Below the pieces are notes generated by a model. It was not told the DNA's origin, did no database searches, and saw only the letters and a list, made by a program, of their open reading frames with translations. Position numbers and translations under genes: made by a program. Of a DNA stretch of 64,000 nt, positions 17,145 to 26,333 are shown piece by piece. This DNA comes from Muribaculaceae bacterium (GTDB lineage: Bacteria; Bacteroidota; Bacteroidia; Bacteroidales; Muribaculaceae), in contig JAFLTS010000001.1 in NCBI GenBank assembly GCA_022509185.1, positions 1 through 64,000 on the forward strand. Direction: 5' to 3'. Within the stretch, counting starts at the first letter, position 1; every line of letters starts with the position of its first letter.

Positions 17145-17621
17145 ATGAAGAAGAAGATTTTATTTGTTTGTCTCGGCAATATTTGTCGTTCTCCCGCTGC
17201 TGAAGGGATAATGAGGCGGCTGCTTCAGGAAAAAAATCTGGATGATAAATATGTGTTGGATTCTGCCGGTCTTTATGGAGGACATGCCGGAGAATTACCC
17301 GATAATAGAATGAGACAGCATGCCCGCAGAAGAGGTTATGATCTTACCCATAGAAGCAGACCGGTAAAAATATCCGACTTTGAAGATTTTGACCTTATCG
17401 TAGCAATGGACGACAGTAATTTCTCACGGCTTAAGAATTTGGCTCCAACAATAGAAGGTGAGAAAAAAGTGGTGAGAATGATTGATTTTGTCAAAGGTTT
17501 CCCATACTATCATTCTGTACCTGATCCTTATTATGAAGGTTCTGAAGGATTTGAATTGGTCTTGGATCTTCTGGAAGATGGATGTCTTAATCTGGTGGAA
17601 CAGCTTGAAAAAGAAGGATAG
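17145..17621 (+). CDS. Low-molecular-weight protein-tyrosine phosphatase
   Basis: The P-loop CLGNICRS (Cys9, Arg15, Ser16) sits at the N-terminus as in all LMW phosphatases, and the general acid Asp is in DPYYEG near residue 126. At 158 residues it has the family's normal length. It should dephosphorylate phosphotyrosine on cytoplasmic proteins; in many bacteria the partner is a capsule-associated tyrosine kinase, but no kinase or polysaccharide genes are nearby. It stands alone, with fabD reading from its own promoter 73 bases downstream. Confidence 0.9.
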   Translation: MKKKILFVCLGNICRSPAAEGIMRRLLQEKNLDDKYVLDSAGLYGGHAGELPDNRMRQHARRRGYDLTHRSRPVKISDFEDFDLIVAMDDSNFSRLKNLAPTIEGEKKVVRMIDFVKGFPYYHSVPDPYYEGSEGFELVLDLLEDGCLNLVEQLEKEG

Positions 17622-17630
17622 AGGAAATTA

Positions 17631-17664
17631 TTGCTGTGAATAAGTGATTTTTATATAATTTTGC
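17631..17664 (+). promoter_or_regulatory. fabD-asd promoter
   Basis: A TTG at 17631-17633 and TAATTTTG at 17656-17663 (then C) are 22 bases apart, close to the Bacteroidota -33/-7 arrangement. The leader to the fabD ATG at 17694 would be about 25 bases. Confidence 0.55.
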
Positions 17665-17693
17665 ATCGGAAAAAATTAATTTTTTTAGACAAG

Positions 17694-18572
17694 ATGAAAG
17701 CATATGTTTTTCCGGGTCAAGGTGCTCAGTTTGTTGGAATGGGCAAGGACCTTTACGACAATAATGAAGAAGCTAAAGCTCTCTTTGAAAAGGCAAATGA
17801 TATTCTCGGGTTCCGTATAACGGATCTGATGTTCAATGGAACGGAAGAAGATTTAAAACAGACAAAAGTGACTCAACCGGCCATTTTCCTGCATAGTGTT
17901 ATTCTGGCTAAGAGTCTGGGAGATGATTTTAAGCCTGATATGGTGGCAGGTCACTCTCTTGGTGAATTTTCTGCTCTTGTAGCTGCCGGTGCTCTTTCTT
18001 TTGAAGAAGGATTGAAGTTAGTGGCAAAAAGAGCACAGGCAATGCAAAAAGCTTGTGAAGCGGCGCCTTCAACAATGGCCGCTGTGTTGGCTTTGCCGGA
18101 TGATAAAGTCGAAGAAATTTGTGCTTCTATAGATCATATAGTGGCTCCGGCTAATTATAATTGTCCCGGTCAGCTTGTGATTTCAGGAACACACGAAGGA
18201 ATAGATGCAGCTTGTGAGAAACTTCTTGCTGCGGGGGCTAAAAGGGCCATGAAACTGAAAGTTGGTGGAGCTTTCCATAGCCCGTTGATGGCACCGGCTG
18301 AAGAGGAATTGGCTGAAGCTATTGAAGCTGCGGAATTCAGCAAACCTATTTGTCCGGTTTATCAGAATGTAGATGGGAAACCTCATACAGATCCTAAAGA
18401 AATTAAAGAGAACCTTATAAAGCAACTCACTGCCCCGGTGAGATGGACCCAGGATATAGAGGCCATGATCAATGACGGAGCGGATGAATTCATTGAATTA
18501 GGACCGGGGGCCGTGCTTCAAGGTCTTGTGAAAAAAATCAACAGAGGAGTAGCTACTTCAGGACAACAATAA
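17694..18572 (+). CDS. fabD: Malonyl-CoA:ACP transacylase
   Basis: The enzyme transfers malonyl from CoA to acyl carrier protein for fatty acid synthesis in the cytoplasm. The N-terminal GQGAQ, the nucleophile Ser in GHSLGE (near residue 88) and the active-site His in FHSPLM (near 195) are all present, and the length (292 residues) is typical. Frame-only extension to 17661 is possible, but ATG 17694 starts exactly at the conserved [12 protein letters not shown]. asd follows after 4 bases, so the two are co-transcribed. No other fab genes are nearby. Confidence 0.95.
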   Translation: MKAYVFPGQGAQFVGMGKDLYDNNEEAKALFEKANDILGFRITDLMFNGTEEDLKQTKVTQPAIFLHSVILAKSLGDDFKPDMVAGHSLGEFSALVAAGALSFEEGLKLVAKRAQAMQKACEAAPSTMAAVLALPDDKVEEICASIDHIVAPANYNCPGQLVISGTHEGIDAACEKLLAAGAKRAMKLKVGGAFHSPLMAPAEEELAEAIEAAEFSKPICPVYQNVDGKPHTDPKEIKENLIKQLTAPVRWTQDIEAMINDGADEFIELGPGAVLQGLVKKINRGVATSGQQ

Positions 18573-18576
18573 GGAG

Positions 18577-19575
18577 ATGAATATAGCAATAGTAGGAGCT
18601 AGCGGAGCTGTAGGTCAGGAGCTTCTCAGAGTGCTTGACGAACAGAATTTCCCGGTGAAAAGTCTCAGATTGTTTGGATCTGAAAGGAGTGAAGGTAGAG
18701 AATATGAATTCAGGGGTAAAAAAATTAAAGTGGAACGTCTGAGTCATGATTCCGATTTCTCAGGAGTAGATATTGCCTTTACCTCTGCCGGAGCTTCAAC
18801 TTCAAAAGAATACGCCGATACCATCACTAAATTCGGCACAGTGATGATAGACAACAGCAGTGCTTTCAGAATGGATCCGGATGTACCGCTGGTAGTACCG
18901 GAAGTTAACCCTGAAGATGCCTTCAACCGACCGAGAAATATTATTGGCAATCCCAACTGTACCACTATTCAAATGGTAGTGGCCTTAAAACCGATAAATG
19001 ATCTCTCCCCTATCCTCAAGGTTCACGTCTCTACTTACCAGGCTGCAAGTGGTGCCGGAGCGGCTGCTATGAAAGAATTAGAAAAGCAGTCTCAGGAAAT
19101 TGTAGAAGGGAAGGAACCTACAATAGAAAAATTTCCATTCCAATTGGCTTATAATCTGATTCCTCAGGTGGATGTTTTCATGGAAAACGGATACACGAAG
19201 GAGGAAATGAAGATGTATAATGAAACACGAAAAATCATGCACTCAGATAAAATACAGGTAAGCGCTACTTGTGTGAGAGTGCCTGTGCTTCGTGCTCACA
19301 GCGAGGCTATCTGGCTGGTAACTGAAAAGCCTTTGGAAATTGGAGAAGTACGTAAGGCACTTGAAAACGCGCCGGGTATAATCGTTAAAGATAACCCGGA
19401 AAAAAGAGAATATCCAATGCCTTATGATATATCTGGAAAGGATCCTGTTTACGTAGGAAGATTAAGGAAAGATCTTGCAGACCCATGTGGTCTTAGTTTC
19501 TGGGTTGTGGGTGATCAGATTAAAAAAGGGGCTGCTCTCAATGCAGTGCAGATAGCCCAGCTTTTAATCAAATAG
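18577..19575 (+). CDS. asd: Aspartate-semialdehyde dehydrogenase
   Basis: It reduces aspartyl phosphate to aspartate semialdehyde with NADPH, the branch point to lysine/diaminopimelate, threonine and methionine. The N-terminal NADP loop GASGAVGQ, the catalytic Cys128 in NPNCTT and the His in [10 protein letters not shown] are visible, and the length (332) is normal. It lies 4 bases after fabD and is followed by a strong convergent terminator. Confidence 0.95.
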   Translation: MNIAIVGASGAVGQELLRVLDEQNFPVKSLRLFGSERSEGREYEFRGKKIKVERLSHDSDFSGVDIAFTSAGASTSKEYADTITKFGTVMIDNSSAFRMDPDVPLVVPEVNPEDAFNRPRNIIGNPNCTTIQMVVALKPINDLSPILKVHVSTYQAASGAGAAAMKELEKQSQEIVEGKEPTIEKFPFQLAYNLIPQVDVFMENGYTKEEMKMYNETRKIMHSDKIQVSATCVRVPVLRAHSEAIWLVTEKPLEIGEVRKALENAPGIIVKDNPEKREYPMPYDISGKDPVYVGRLRKDLADPCGLSFWVVGDQIKKGAALNAVQIAQLLIK

Positions 19576-19596
19576 AAGAAAATATTTCTAAACATA

Positions 19597-19640
19597 AAAT
19601 ACCCCGAAAGTGATTAATTGAAAACACTTTCGGGGTATTT
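19597..19640. terminator. Bidirectional terminator between asd and the OPT gene
   Basis: A 16-bp perfect stem (19597-19612 with 19625-19640; core ACCCCGAAAGTG) closes a 12-base loop and has A runs on one side and T runs on the other. It serves both convergent genes. Confidence 0.88.
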
Positions 19641-19660
19641 TTATTCAGTTTTATTTCCTT

Positions 19661-21631
19661 TTATTCTACTTTAGCTCTTCGGCTATCCCAGATGAAGTAA
19701 GCTATCAGTAATACGTAAGCCGCACATCCTAAAATCTGAGTGACTTCAAGACCTCCGGGAGTTTCATATTCAAAACCACAGAATCTCGTAATAGCTGCAA
19801 ATACTCCAAATAAAGCACCTCCGGCTATCAGACCTGAAGCAATCAACGTACCACGATCCCTGCGTGCATCGTTCACCTTTGGATCTTTGGAAGAATTACT
19901 TACAAAATAAGCGACTGCTCCACCCACAAGCATAGGACTGTTTAACGATAACGGGATGAACATACCCAGGCAGAATGCCAGGGCCGGAACGCCAAGCCAG
20001 TTAAGTATACAGGCGAGTATGGCGCCAATCATGTACAATATCCAGGGAGTGTCACCTCCCATCATAAGAGGTTCAATCACTTTAGCCATTGCATTGGCCT
20101 GTGGTGCTACAAGTGCATCATCACCTGTGAATCCATAAACCTGATTCAAAACCATTATAACACCTCCTACTGTTGCAGCGGAAACAAGGGTGCCAAGAAA
20201 TTTCCAACTCTCCTGTTTCTTTGGGGTTGAACCCAGCCAATACCCAATTTTAAGGTCGGTTACAAAACCTCCTGCCATGGAAAGGGCCGTACAGACAACA
20301 CCTCCGATTACCATAGAAGCAACAATACCTGAGGTACCGCTGAGTCCGATTGCAACAAATATAGCAGAGGCTATAATCAAGGTCATCAAAGTCATTCCCG
20401 ATACCGGATTCGATCCTACTATCGCGATTGCATTGGCAGCTACTGTTGTGAAAAGGAAGGCAATCAAAGTCACAACACCCCACGCTACAGCAGCCTGCCA
20501 GAAGGTATGTATAACACCAAACCAGAAAAAGAGCATTACGGCTATGAGGGCTATTACGATAAATACAACAATATGCTTCATCGAAATATCCATCTGCCAT
20601 CTTTGTTCCTTGACATCAGAGACCTTTCCTTTGAGCTCGCGGCCTGCAAGTCCGATGGCTTGAGCTATGATAGGCCAGGATTTGATAATTCCTATTACAC
20701 CTGCCATCGCTATACCTCCAATACCTATCAATCTGGCGTAATTTTTAAAGAGGTCATCCGGATCCATAACAGCGAATTCAGGACTACCATACGTACCCAT
20801 CAGAGGAATGATTATCCACCATACAAATATTGATCCGGCAAAAATTACAAAGGCATATTTCAATCCCACAATATATCCGAGACCCAGAAGTGCCGCTCCT
20901 GTATTACAACTTAAAACTAATTTAGCCTTCTCAGCCATTACCTGGCCCCATGTGGCTGCCGTGGATTGAATTGTCTCGGCCCACCAGCCAAATGTGGCAA
21001 CAATATAATCGTAGACACCTCCAATTAAAGAAGCTACTATAAGAGTCTTTGCCTGACCACCTTTATCAGCACCACTCCCCTCTCCTGATATCAATACCTG
21101 AGTGGTGGCCGTAGCCTCCGGGAAAGGATATTTGCCATGCATATCCTTAACAAAGTATTTTCGGAAGGGAATAAAAAAGAGAATACCCAGAATTCCTCCT
21201 AATAGAGATGAAAGGAAAATCTGATAGAATTCCACTGCAATATCCGGATATGTGGCCTGTAGTATGAAAAGAGCGGGAAGGGTGAAAATCGCTCCGGCCA
21301 CTATGACTCCGGAACAGGCACCGATACTCTGTATAATGACATTCTGACCTAAAGAATTTTTTTTGCCCAAAGCATTACTTAATCCCACTGCAATAATGGC
21401 AATAGGTATTGCAGCTTCAAAAACCTGTCCTACCTTAAGTCCAAGATAAGCTGCAGCCGCAGAAAATACTATGGCCATTACCAGGCCGGTAAATACAGAA
21501 TATACGGTTACCTCCTTTTGATCGTGTGCCGGATGCATCACAGGATTATATTGCTCATCGGCAGCAAGCTCTCTGAATGCGTTCTCCGGTAAACCGGTAG
21601 AAGTGTTCAAATTAGTGGTTTCCTCGCTCAT
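19661..21631 (-). CDS. OPT-family oligopeptide transporter
   Basis: This 656-residue inner-membrane protein has about 14-16 hydrophobic helices and the OPT-family style of Gly/Ala-rich segments (GLVMAIVFSAAAAYLGLKVGQ near residue 50, KYPFPEATATTQVL near 170). OPT proteins import peptides or metal-siderophore complexes by proton coupling; the substrate here is not determined. The cytoplasmic N-terminus contains ENAFRELAADEQYNPVM. The gene is monocistronic and divergent from the DUF975-like gene. Confidence 0.88.
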   Translation of the reverse strand: MSEETTNLNTSTGLPENAFRELAADEQYNPVMHPAHDQKEVTVYSVFTGLVMAIVFSAAAAYLGLKVGQVFEAAIPIAIIAVGLSNALGKKNSLGQNVIIQSIGACSGVIVAGAIFTLPALFILQATYPDIAVEFYQIFLSSLLGGILGILFFIPFRKYFVKDMHGKYPFPEATATTQVLISGEGSGADKGGQAKTLIVASLIGGVYDYIVATFGWWAETIQSTAATWGQVMAEKAKLVLSCNTGAALLGLGYIVGLKYAFVIFAGSIFVWWIIIPLMGTYGSPEFAVMDPDDLFKNYARLIGIGGIAMAGVIGIIKSWPIIAQAIGLAGRELKGKVSDVKEQRWQMDISMKHIVVFIVIALIAVMLFFWFGVIHTFWQAAVAWGVVTLIAFLFTTVAANAIAIVGSNPVSGMTLMTLIIASAIFVAIGLSGTSGIVASMVIGGVVCTALSMAGGFVTDLKIGYWLGSTPKKQESWKFLGTLVSAATVGGVIMVLNQVYGFTGDDALVAPQANAMAKVIEPLMMGGDTPWILYMIGAILACILNWLGVPALAFCLGMFIPLSLNSPMLVGGAVAYFVSNSSKDPKVNDARRDRGTLIASGLIAGGALFGVFAAITRFCGFEYETPGGLEVTQILGCAAYVLLIAYFIWDSRRAKVE

Positions 21632-21663
21632 TTCTTCGGTTAGCGTTATATAATTATGGTATG

Positions 21664-21671
21664 CGAATATA
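21664..21671 (-). promoter_or_regulatory. Near-consensus -7 box for the OPT gene
   Basis: TATATTCG on the minus strand (7 of 8 bases of the form TAnnTTTG) lies 32 bases before the start codon. It is weak evidence on its own. Confidence 0.35.
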
Positions 21672-21702
21672 ATGATTATCTCACTATTAATGAAATTTTA
21701 AG

Positions 21703-21711
21703 TAATTTTGC
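21703..21711 (+). promoter_or_regulatory. -7 box (TAATTTTGC) for the DUF975-like gene
   Basis: This exact Bacteroidota -7 box lies 28 bases before the ATG at 21739, arranged back to back with the OPT promoter. Confidence 0.5.
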
Positions 21712-21738
21712 ACTTCCGATATAATTAAAATATTACTT

Positions 21739-22308
21739 ATGAATGAGAATGTTCTTTTAATGCGTAGCGCCAAGGCACGTTTGGAGGGGAAATGGATAAA
21801 TGTGGCTATTGGTGCCCTTATATATTTGGCAATAATGTCAATAGCCAGTTCAACATCTCTTTTGGAATTGATTATTTATGGTCCTTTAACCTTCGGATTT
21901 TATCTATATCTTGCATGTAATGTTGATACAGGTGTAAATAATCTTAACCTCCTGTTTAAAGGATTTGAAAGATTTGGAGATACATTGGTGGCTGGGTTAC
22001 TTTATTCACTTGCCGTAGGAATAGGTCTGTGCCTTCTTATCGTACCCGGAATTATTGTGGCTTGTGGTCTCGGTCTCACATTCTTTATTATGGTGGATGA
22101 TCAAAAGATATCCGGTTTAGATGCTTTGCAACTGAGCTGGAATATGATGAAAGGTCATAAATGGGACTTCTTCTGCCTTAATTTCAGATTTATAGGTTGG
22201 ATTCTATTGAGTATTCTTACTTGCGGTATAGGTTTTATCTTCCTACAACCTTATATGATTGTTACCTGCCAGAATTTCTACAGGAAATTAAGATATGGCA
22301 CATTTTAA
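21739..22308 (+). CDS. DUF975-like integral membrane protein
   Basis: This 189-residue protein has four to five hydrophobic segments. The pattern LSWNMMKGHKWDFF (residues about 132-145), then GWILLSILTCGIGFIFLQPY and a terminal QNFYRKL matches the DUF975 family, inner-membrane proteins of unknown function. It has its own promoter and an inverted repeat overlaps its stop codon. No neighbouring gene suggests a role. Confidence 0.65.
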   Translation: MNENVLLMRSAKARLEGKWINVAIGALIYLAIMSIASSTSLLELIIYGPLTFGFYLYLACNVDTGVNNLNLLFKGFERFGDTLVAGLLYSLAVGIGLCLLIVPGIIVACGLGLTFFIMVDDQKISGLDALQLSWNMMKGHKWDFFCLNFRFIGWILLSILTCGIGFIFLQPYMIVTCQNFYRKLRYGTF

Positions 22309-22329
22309 ATTTCCGGTGGGGAAATTTAA
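22305..22329. terminator. Hairpin overlapping the DUF975-like stop codon
   Basis: A 10-bp stem (TTAAATTTCC with GGAAATTTAA) closes a 5-base loop. No T run follows on the plus strand, so termination is likely but not certain. Confidence 0.45.
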
Positions 22330-22400
22330 CATTAATTGAGATTTAAAAGCTTAAACCAACATCATCTCCAGGTGTCCATTAATTGGATAACACTAAATTC

Positions 22401-24887
22401 ATGAAATTAAAATATCTTCTTATCGCAGTGATTGCGGCAATACCTACCATGCTTTTTGCCAAGGGCAATATTACAGGTAAAATTGTAAATAAATCCACCG
22501 GGGAACCAATGGATTTTGTCACCATTCAATTATTAGATTCCAAAGGAAAGCCGTTGGCAATAGGAACCTCTTCCGATACCGATGGAAATTTTATTATTCC
22601 TAATGTAAATGATGGTAATTATATTTTAAAAGTTACAAATATCGGGAGTATTGAACAGGAACGTCCTGTAGTTATCTCAGGAGAAAATGTAACGATACCC
22701 GATATCCATCTTGCCGATGATGCCAAGGTATTGCAGGAAATGGTTGTGGAAGGAGTGAAAAGTCAGATGAGATTTGAACTCGACCGCAAGGTATTTACTG
22801 TGGATGCCAATGTTACTGTAGCCGGCACTTCAGCTTCCGAACTCTTGGAATCTATACCCTCTGTAGAAGTGGATCAGGATGGCGAAGTTTCGCTGAGGGG
22901 AAATTCATCTGTTACTATTTGGATTAATGGTAAGGAATCAGGTCTCACGGCTGATAACCGTGCCCAGATTCTGGAACAGATTCCTGCTGAAACGATTGAC
23001 CGTGTGGAGGTAATCACGAACCCTTCAGCTAAGTATAGTCCGGAAGGAACAGCAGGTATAATTAATATTATTTTAAAGAAAGATCGAAGGGCCGGTTATT
23101 TCGGAAGCGCTGAATTCAGTATAAATTCGCGATTAGGAGGGAATGCCGGTGTTAATTTCAATTACAACCATAGCAAAGTCGATGCTTTTGCAGGTGTAGG
23201 TTTCCGAATGAGAAGAAATGAAGGAGGTTCTCTTATGGACCGCACTTATGATGAGGGATATTTCACTAAATCAAGCGGAAAGAATCCAAACCGGGGTAAC
23301 AATGTCTTCTTCAGATTGGGAGCAACCTATCATGCCACAGATAATGATGATATCTCAGTGAGCGGATTCGGTATGTTCGGACATAATAACCGGAGTTCCA
23401 AAACAGATTATACATCAAATTTACCGGGTAACTGGATAAACAATTTAAACCATTCCTACAGTAAAGGGAATATGAAAGGTGCCCATGTAGAGGCCGGATA
23501 TACCCATAAATGGAGTGATACCAATAAACTTGATATTAACGGTTCGTTTAATTATTGGGGTGGTAACAATTGGAATTCATATCTTCAGGAGCAGGCTTAC
23601 AACTTTGAATATCCGGATTTTTCAAGCTTTGATCCCTCAACAGGTATATATTATAGCGACTTGTATCAAGAACAGACAATGGATATGAGCAACAAAGGTT
23701 GGGAAGTAAAAGTGGACTATGAAAACAGGCTTACCGATTGGCTGAAACTTGAAACCGGTTATAACGGAAACTTCTCTAAAGAGAACACGCCTACAGATAC
23801 TTATACCGGGACTTCAAAAGAGAATATGGTACAAAATGAGGCTCTTTACAACCGTTTTATTTATCGTAACGATATCAATGCTCTTTATGCCACTTTGGGG
23901 GGTACGGTTAAAAAATTCAGTTATTCGGCCGGCCTTAGGGCTGAACAATGGACAGTTCATACTAAATCACTTGGTTTCGATGAACCTGAGAATTCTCAAG
24001 CCTGGTACAAGAAAAATAATTTTGCATTGTTTCCTTCGGTATTTCTATCTCTTTCCCTTCCCTACGACAATGAAATGCAGATAAATTACACAAGGCGACT
24101 TCAACGACCCTGGGGTGGACAGTTAAATTCATTTCATGACATTTCAGATCCTACTAATATTTCTTATGGTAATCCTGAATTACAGCCTCAATATTCAAAC
24201 TCATTTGAATTAAATTATTTAAAAAGTTGGACTTGGCATATGATCAGTTTATCTGCTTATCTGCGCACCACATCAGATATGACTAACAGAATAAGTTTTT
24301 TGGATGGAGATGTGATGTATTCAACTTGGGCAAATGTGGCTGATCAGACTAACTCGGGATGTGAAATTGTCTTAAAGGATAATTTTTTCAGAATTATCGA
24401 TCTGACCACTACTGTTAATCTATACAACAATCACATAAGCGCCTGGACATATAAATTTAAAACTGATTCAGGTAATTATGTGGATTTGTATGGAGACAAG
24501 CAGGATAGTTTCGCATGGAGTATCCGTGCAATGTTGGGAGTAAAAATACCATGGCAGCTTTCTTTTCAAGCTAATGGAGGGTATAATTCAAAGATGCTGA
24601 CGGCACAAGGATCGCGTGAGGGAGGATGGAGTGTTGATATAGGTATCAGAAAGAATGCCGGTAACTGGTCTTTCTCTCTTAACTGTCGAGACCTTTTTGA
24701 TTCCAGAAAATTCAAGAGTACAACTAATGGTCCGGGATACCATCAATATAGTGAAAGATGGTGGGGAGGACGTACGGTTAGATTCACTATAAAATACTCA
24801 TTCGGCAACATGGGAGGAAGAAACCATAAGAATGAAGGAGAAGTGATGGATGGTTCCGGATACGGAGGCAATGAAATGGAAATGTAA
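22401..24887 (+). CDS. Outer-membrane beta-barrel, TonB-receptor-like
   Basis: A signal peptide (MKLKYLLIAVIAAIPTMLFA) leads into a CarboxypepD_reg domain (about residues 24-105), a plug-like domain (about 115-220, with LLESIPSVEVDQDGEVSLRGNSSVTIWINGK-like features) and a barrel of the OMP_b-brl_3 type. The C-terminus is Gly/Met-rich (GSGYGGNEMEM). No TonB box is obvious. It is a second member of the class found at 8154-11033 but not its duplicate. The ATG at 22401 is preferred to an in-frame TTG at 22383, because it begins right at the signal peptide. Substrate unknown. Confidence 0.8.
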   Translation: MKLKYLLIAVIAAIPTMLFAKGNITGKIVNKSTGEPMDFVTIQLLDSKGKPLAIGTSSDTDGNFIIPNVNDGNYILKVTNIGSIEQERPVVISGENVTIPDIHLADDAKVLQEMVVEGVKSQMRFELDRKVFTVDANVTVAGTSASELLESIPSVEVDQDGEVSLRGNSSVTIWINGKESGLTADNRAQILEQIPAETIDRVEVITNPSAKYSPEGTAGIINIILKKDRRAGYFGSAEFSINSRLGGNAGVNFNYNHSKVDAFAGVGFRMRRNEGGSLMDRTYDEGYFTKSSGKNPNRGNNVFFRLGATYHATDNDDISVSGFGMFGHNNRSSKTDYTSNLPGNWINNLNHSYSKGNMKGAHVEAGYTHKWSDTNKLDINGSFNYWGGNNWNSYLQEQAYNFEYPDFSSFDPSTGIYYSDLYQEQTMDMSNKGWEVKVDYENRLTDWLKLETGYNGNFSKENTPTDTYTGTSKENMVQNEALYNRFIYRNDINALYATLGGTVKKFSYSAGLRAEQWTVHTKSLGFDEPENSQAWYKKNNFALFPSVFLSLSLPYDNEMQINYTRRLQRPWGGQLNSFHDISDPTNISYGNPELQPQYSNSFELNYLKSWTWHMISLSAYLRTTSDMTNRISFLDGDVMYSTWANVADQTNSGCEIVLKDNFFRIIDLTTTVNLYNNHISAWTYKFKTDSGNYVDLYGDKQDSFAWSIRAMLGVKIPWQLSFQANGGYNSKMLTAQGSREGGWSVDIGIRKNAGNWSFSLNCRDLFDSRKFKSTTNGPGYHQYSERWWGGRTVRFTIKYSFGNMGGRNHKNEGEVMDGSGYGGNEMEM

Positions 24888-24966
24888 TTAATATTTTTTA
24901 ACATTACTTTTTTATAGATTCTGAACTATATGCTCAGTCTCTTTGTTTCTCATTAAAAATGCGATT

Positions 24967-25314
24967 ATGACAGACAGGAAGACATTTGTTAAAGCTATCG
25001 CCGATCTGGTGCAAGAATATATAGATAATTTTGACAGATTTGACGACAATCCTCAGATAAGAGTAAATCCGGAGTTGCTTTATGTAGAAGCTATAGACGG
25101 AAAAGCTATGTTGGAAGGAATAGGAGATTCAGAAGAAGCTTTTGAAGATGCGGCTTATGCTCAAGGAGATGAAACCATGAGTGCTTCTGACTTTCAGGAA
25201 AAAGAAGATCCGGATTTTTATCCTATCAAAAGTCTCTTGAAACCTACCGGACCCCATACTTCGAAACCGGATATGGATGCAATAGAAAAAATCGCAGACG
25301 AATATTTTAAATAA
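24967..25314 (+). CDS. Small acidic protein of unknown function
   Basis: The product is 115 residues, strongly acidic and without signal or membrane segment. It starts MTDRKTFVKA and contains DDNPQIRVNPELLYVEAIDG and EKEDPDFYPIKSLLK. I recognise no family. An in-frame TTG at 24943 exists, but the ATG at 24967 is more credible. A hairpin at 25389-25419 ends the unit. Confidence 0.6.
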   Translation: MTDRKTFVKAIADLVQEYIDNFDRFDDNPQIRVNPELLYVEAIDGKAMLEGIGDSEEAFEDAAYAQGDETMSASDFQEKEDPDFYPIKSLLKPTGPHTSKPDMDAIEKIADEYFK

Positions 25315-25388
25315 TTTAATAGTCTTATTATAAAAAGGAAACTTATTTTAAGTTTGACAGTTCAAAGTGTAATTTTCAGTCTATTATT

Positions 25389-25419
25389 CAGAAGGCTTGT
25401 GGGGTTCACAAGCCTTCTG
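25389..25419 (+). terminator. Hairpin terminator
   Basis: A perfect 13-bp stem (CAGAAGGCTTGTG paired with its complement) has a 5-base GGGTT loop. It lies 75 bases after the acidic-protein gene. The trailing T run is weak (CTGTTGT). Confidence 0.7.
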
Positions 25420-25445
25420 CTGTTGTATGGAGATGGCTTCCTTTA

Positions 25446-25476
25446 TTGGTGAAATGACCTTAAATTTTTAAATTTG
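25446..25476 (+). promoter_or_regulatory. Promoter of the zinc-ribbon membrane protein gene
   Basis: TTG at 25446-25448 and TAAATTTG at 25469-25476 are spaced by 20 bases, matching the Bacteroidota -33/-7 pattern. The leader to ATG 25500 would be about 18 bases. Confidence 0.6.
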
Positions 25477-25499
25477 TATGATTTTGAAAAGTTTACAAA

Positions 25500-26270
25500 A
25501 TGAAAGTCATAAAATGCACTAAGGGACATCTGATGAAGAATGGTCAGAATTTCTGTCCCATTTGCGGTTCTCAAAAGACTGTAGTGAATATATGTGAAAA
25601 ATGTGGTAAGGAGATATCTGTTACAGCTTCTTATTGTTCAAATTGTGGAAACCGTATAGAAAATAAATATGGAACTAATATATTTAAAAATGACCCGGTA
25701 AATAAAAAACCTTTATTTTACGATAAAAGTAAAGCATCTGATAAAGCTCCAATGACATTTAAATCAATTATACTGGTAGCAATTCTAATAATTTTGATCG
25801 GAGGAGGTATATGGTCTTTAAGAAGTTTGTTTTCAAATGCCACCTCATCTGATTACCCGGAAGATGGCTGGACTTCATTAGGAAGAGTACATTTTAATAA
25901 TGATTTTGCTGTAGATGGAGAAGACACATACGACCTCGCCAGAATTTATGTCAGGTCAATTTATGGGTCTCCGGACAATTCTTCCTTAGGTAGCCAATTG
26001 GAATATGATAAAAAAGTGGAAACAGTGGCCCATGAATTACGCCTCGCTTATTTTACTTCACGAAATTTAAATTCCAATGACCAAGTATTTCTTTACACCA
26101 AAAAAGCCGGGAAACGAAATATTTATGAAATCAGGGATGAAAAAAATAATAAAATTTATCCTGTTGACAAAGGTATTATAGAAAATCAAGTGGGAGAAAT
26201 GTATAATGCCAAAATCATAGTAGATAATGGAAAATATCAAACACCCATATATTTTAATATTCCTTATTAA
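25500..26270 (+). CDS. Double zinc-ribbon, single-pass membrane protein
   Basis: The first 50 residues hold two zinc ribbons: C6/H10 with C19-x2-C22, and C32-x2-C35 with C46-x2-C49. A basic linker leads to one transmembrane helix (about residues 90-108), then an outer domain of about 145 residues (110-256) that I do not recognise. The lack of a signal peptide puts the zinc ribbons in the cytoplasm and the C-terminal domain in the periplasm. Such proteins are common and mostly uncharacterised. It has its own promoter and shares a terminator with the P-ATPase. Confidence 0.72.
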   Translation: MKVIKCTKGHLMKNGQNFCPICGSQKTVVNICEKCGKEISVTASYCSNCGNRIENKYGTNIFKNDPVNKKPLFYDKSKASDKAPMTFKSIILVAILIILIGGGIWSLRSLFSNATSSDYPEDGWTSLGRVHFNNDFAVDGEDTYDLARIYVRSIYGSPDNSSLGSQLEYDKKVETVAHELRLAYFTSRNLNSNDQVFLYTKKAGKRNIYEIRDEKNNKIYPVDKGIIENQVGEMYNAKIIVDNGKYQTPIYFNIPY

Positions 26271-26299
26271 AAGATTTAGAATTTATTATTACAAAATTT

Positions 26300-26328
26300 A
26301 AAACCGGGAAACGTTCTATCCCGGTTTT
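26300..26328. terminator. Bidirectional terminator
   Basis: A 10-bp stem (AAAACCGGGA with TCCCGGTTTT) and flanking A and T runs sit between the convergent zinc-ribbon and P-ATPase genes. Confidence 0.85.
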
Positions 26329-26333
26329 TTCTC

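Noticed and set aside
18560..18580. AAGGAG just before the asd ATG as a Shine-Dalgarno sequence
   Set aside because: It ends only one or two bases before the ATG, too close for a normal SD, and other genes here lack such sites.
20190..20663. A 157-residue plus-strand frame inside the OPT transporter gene
   Set aside because: Antisense to hydrophobic helices of a clear transporter; its Thr/Ile/Pro-rich composition is a shadow.
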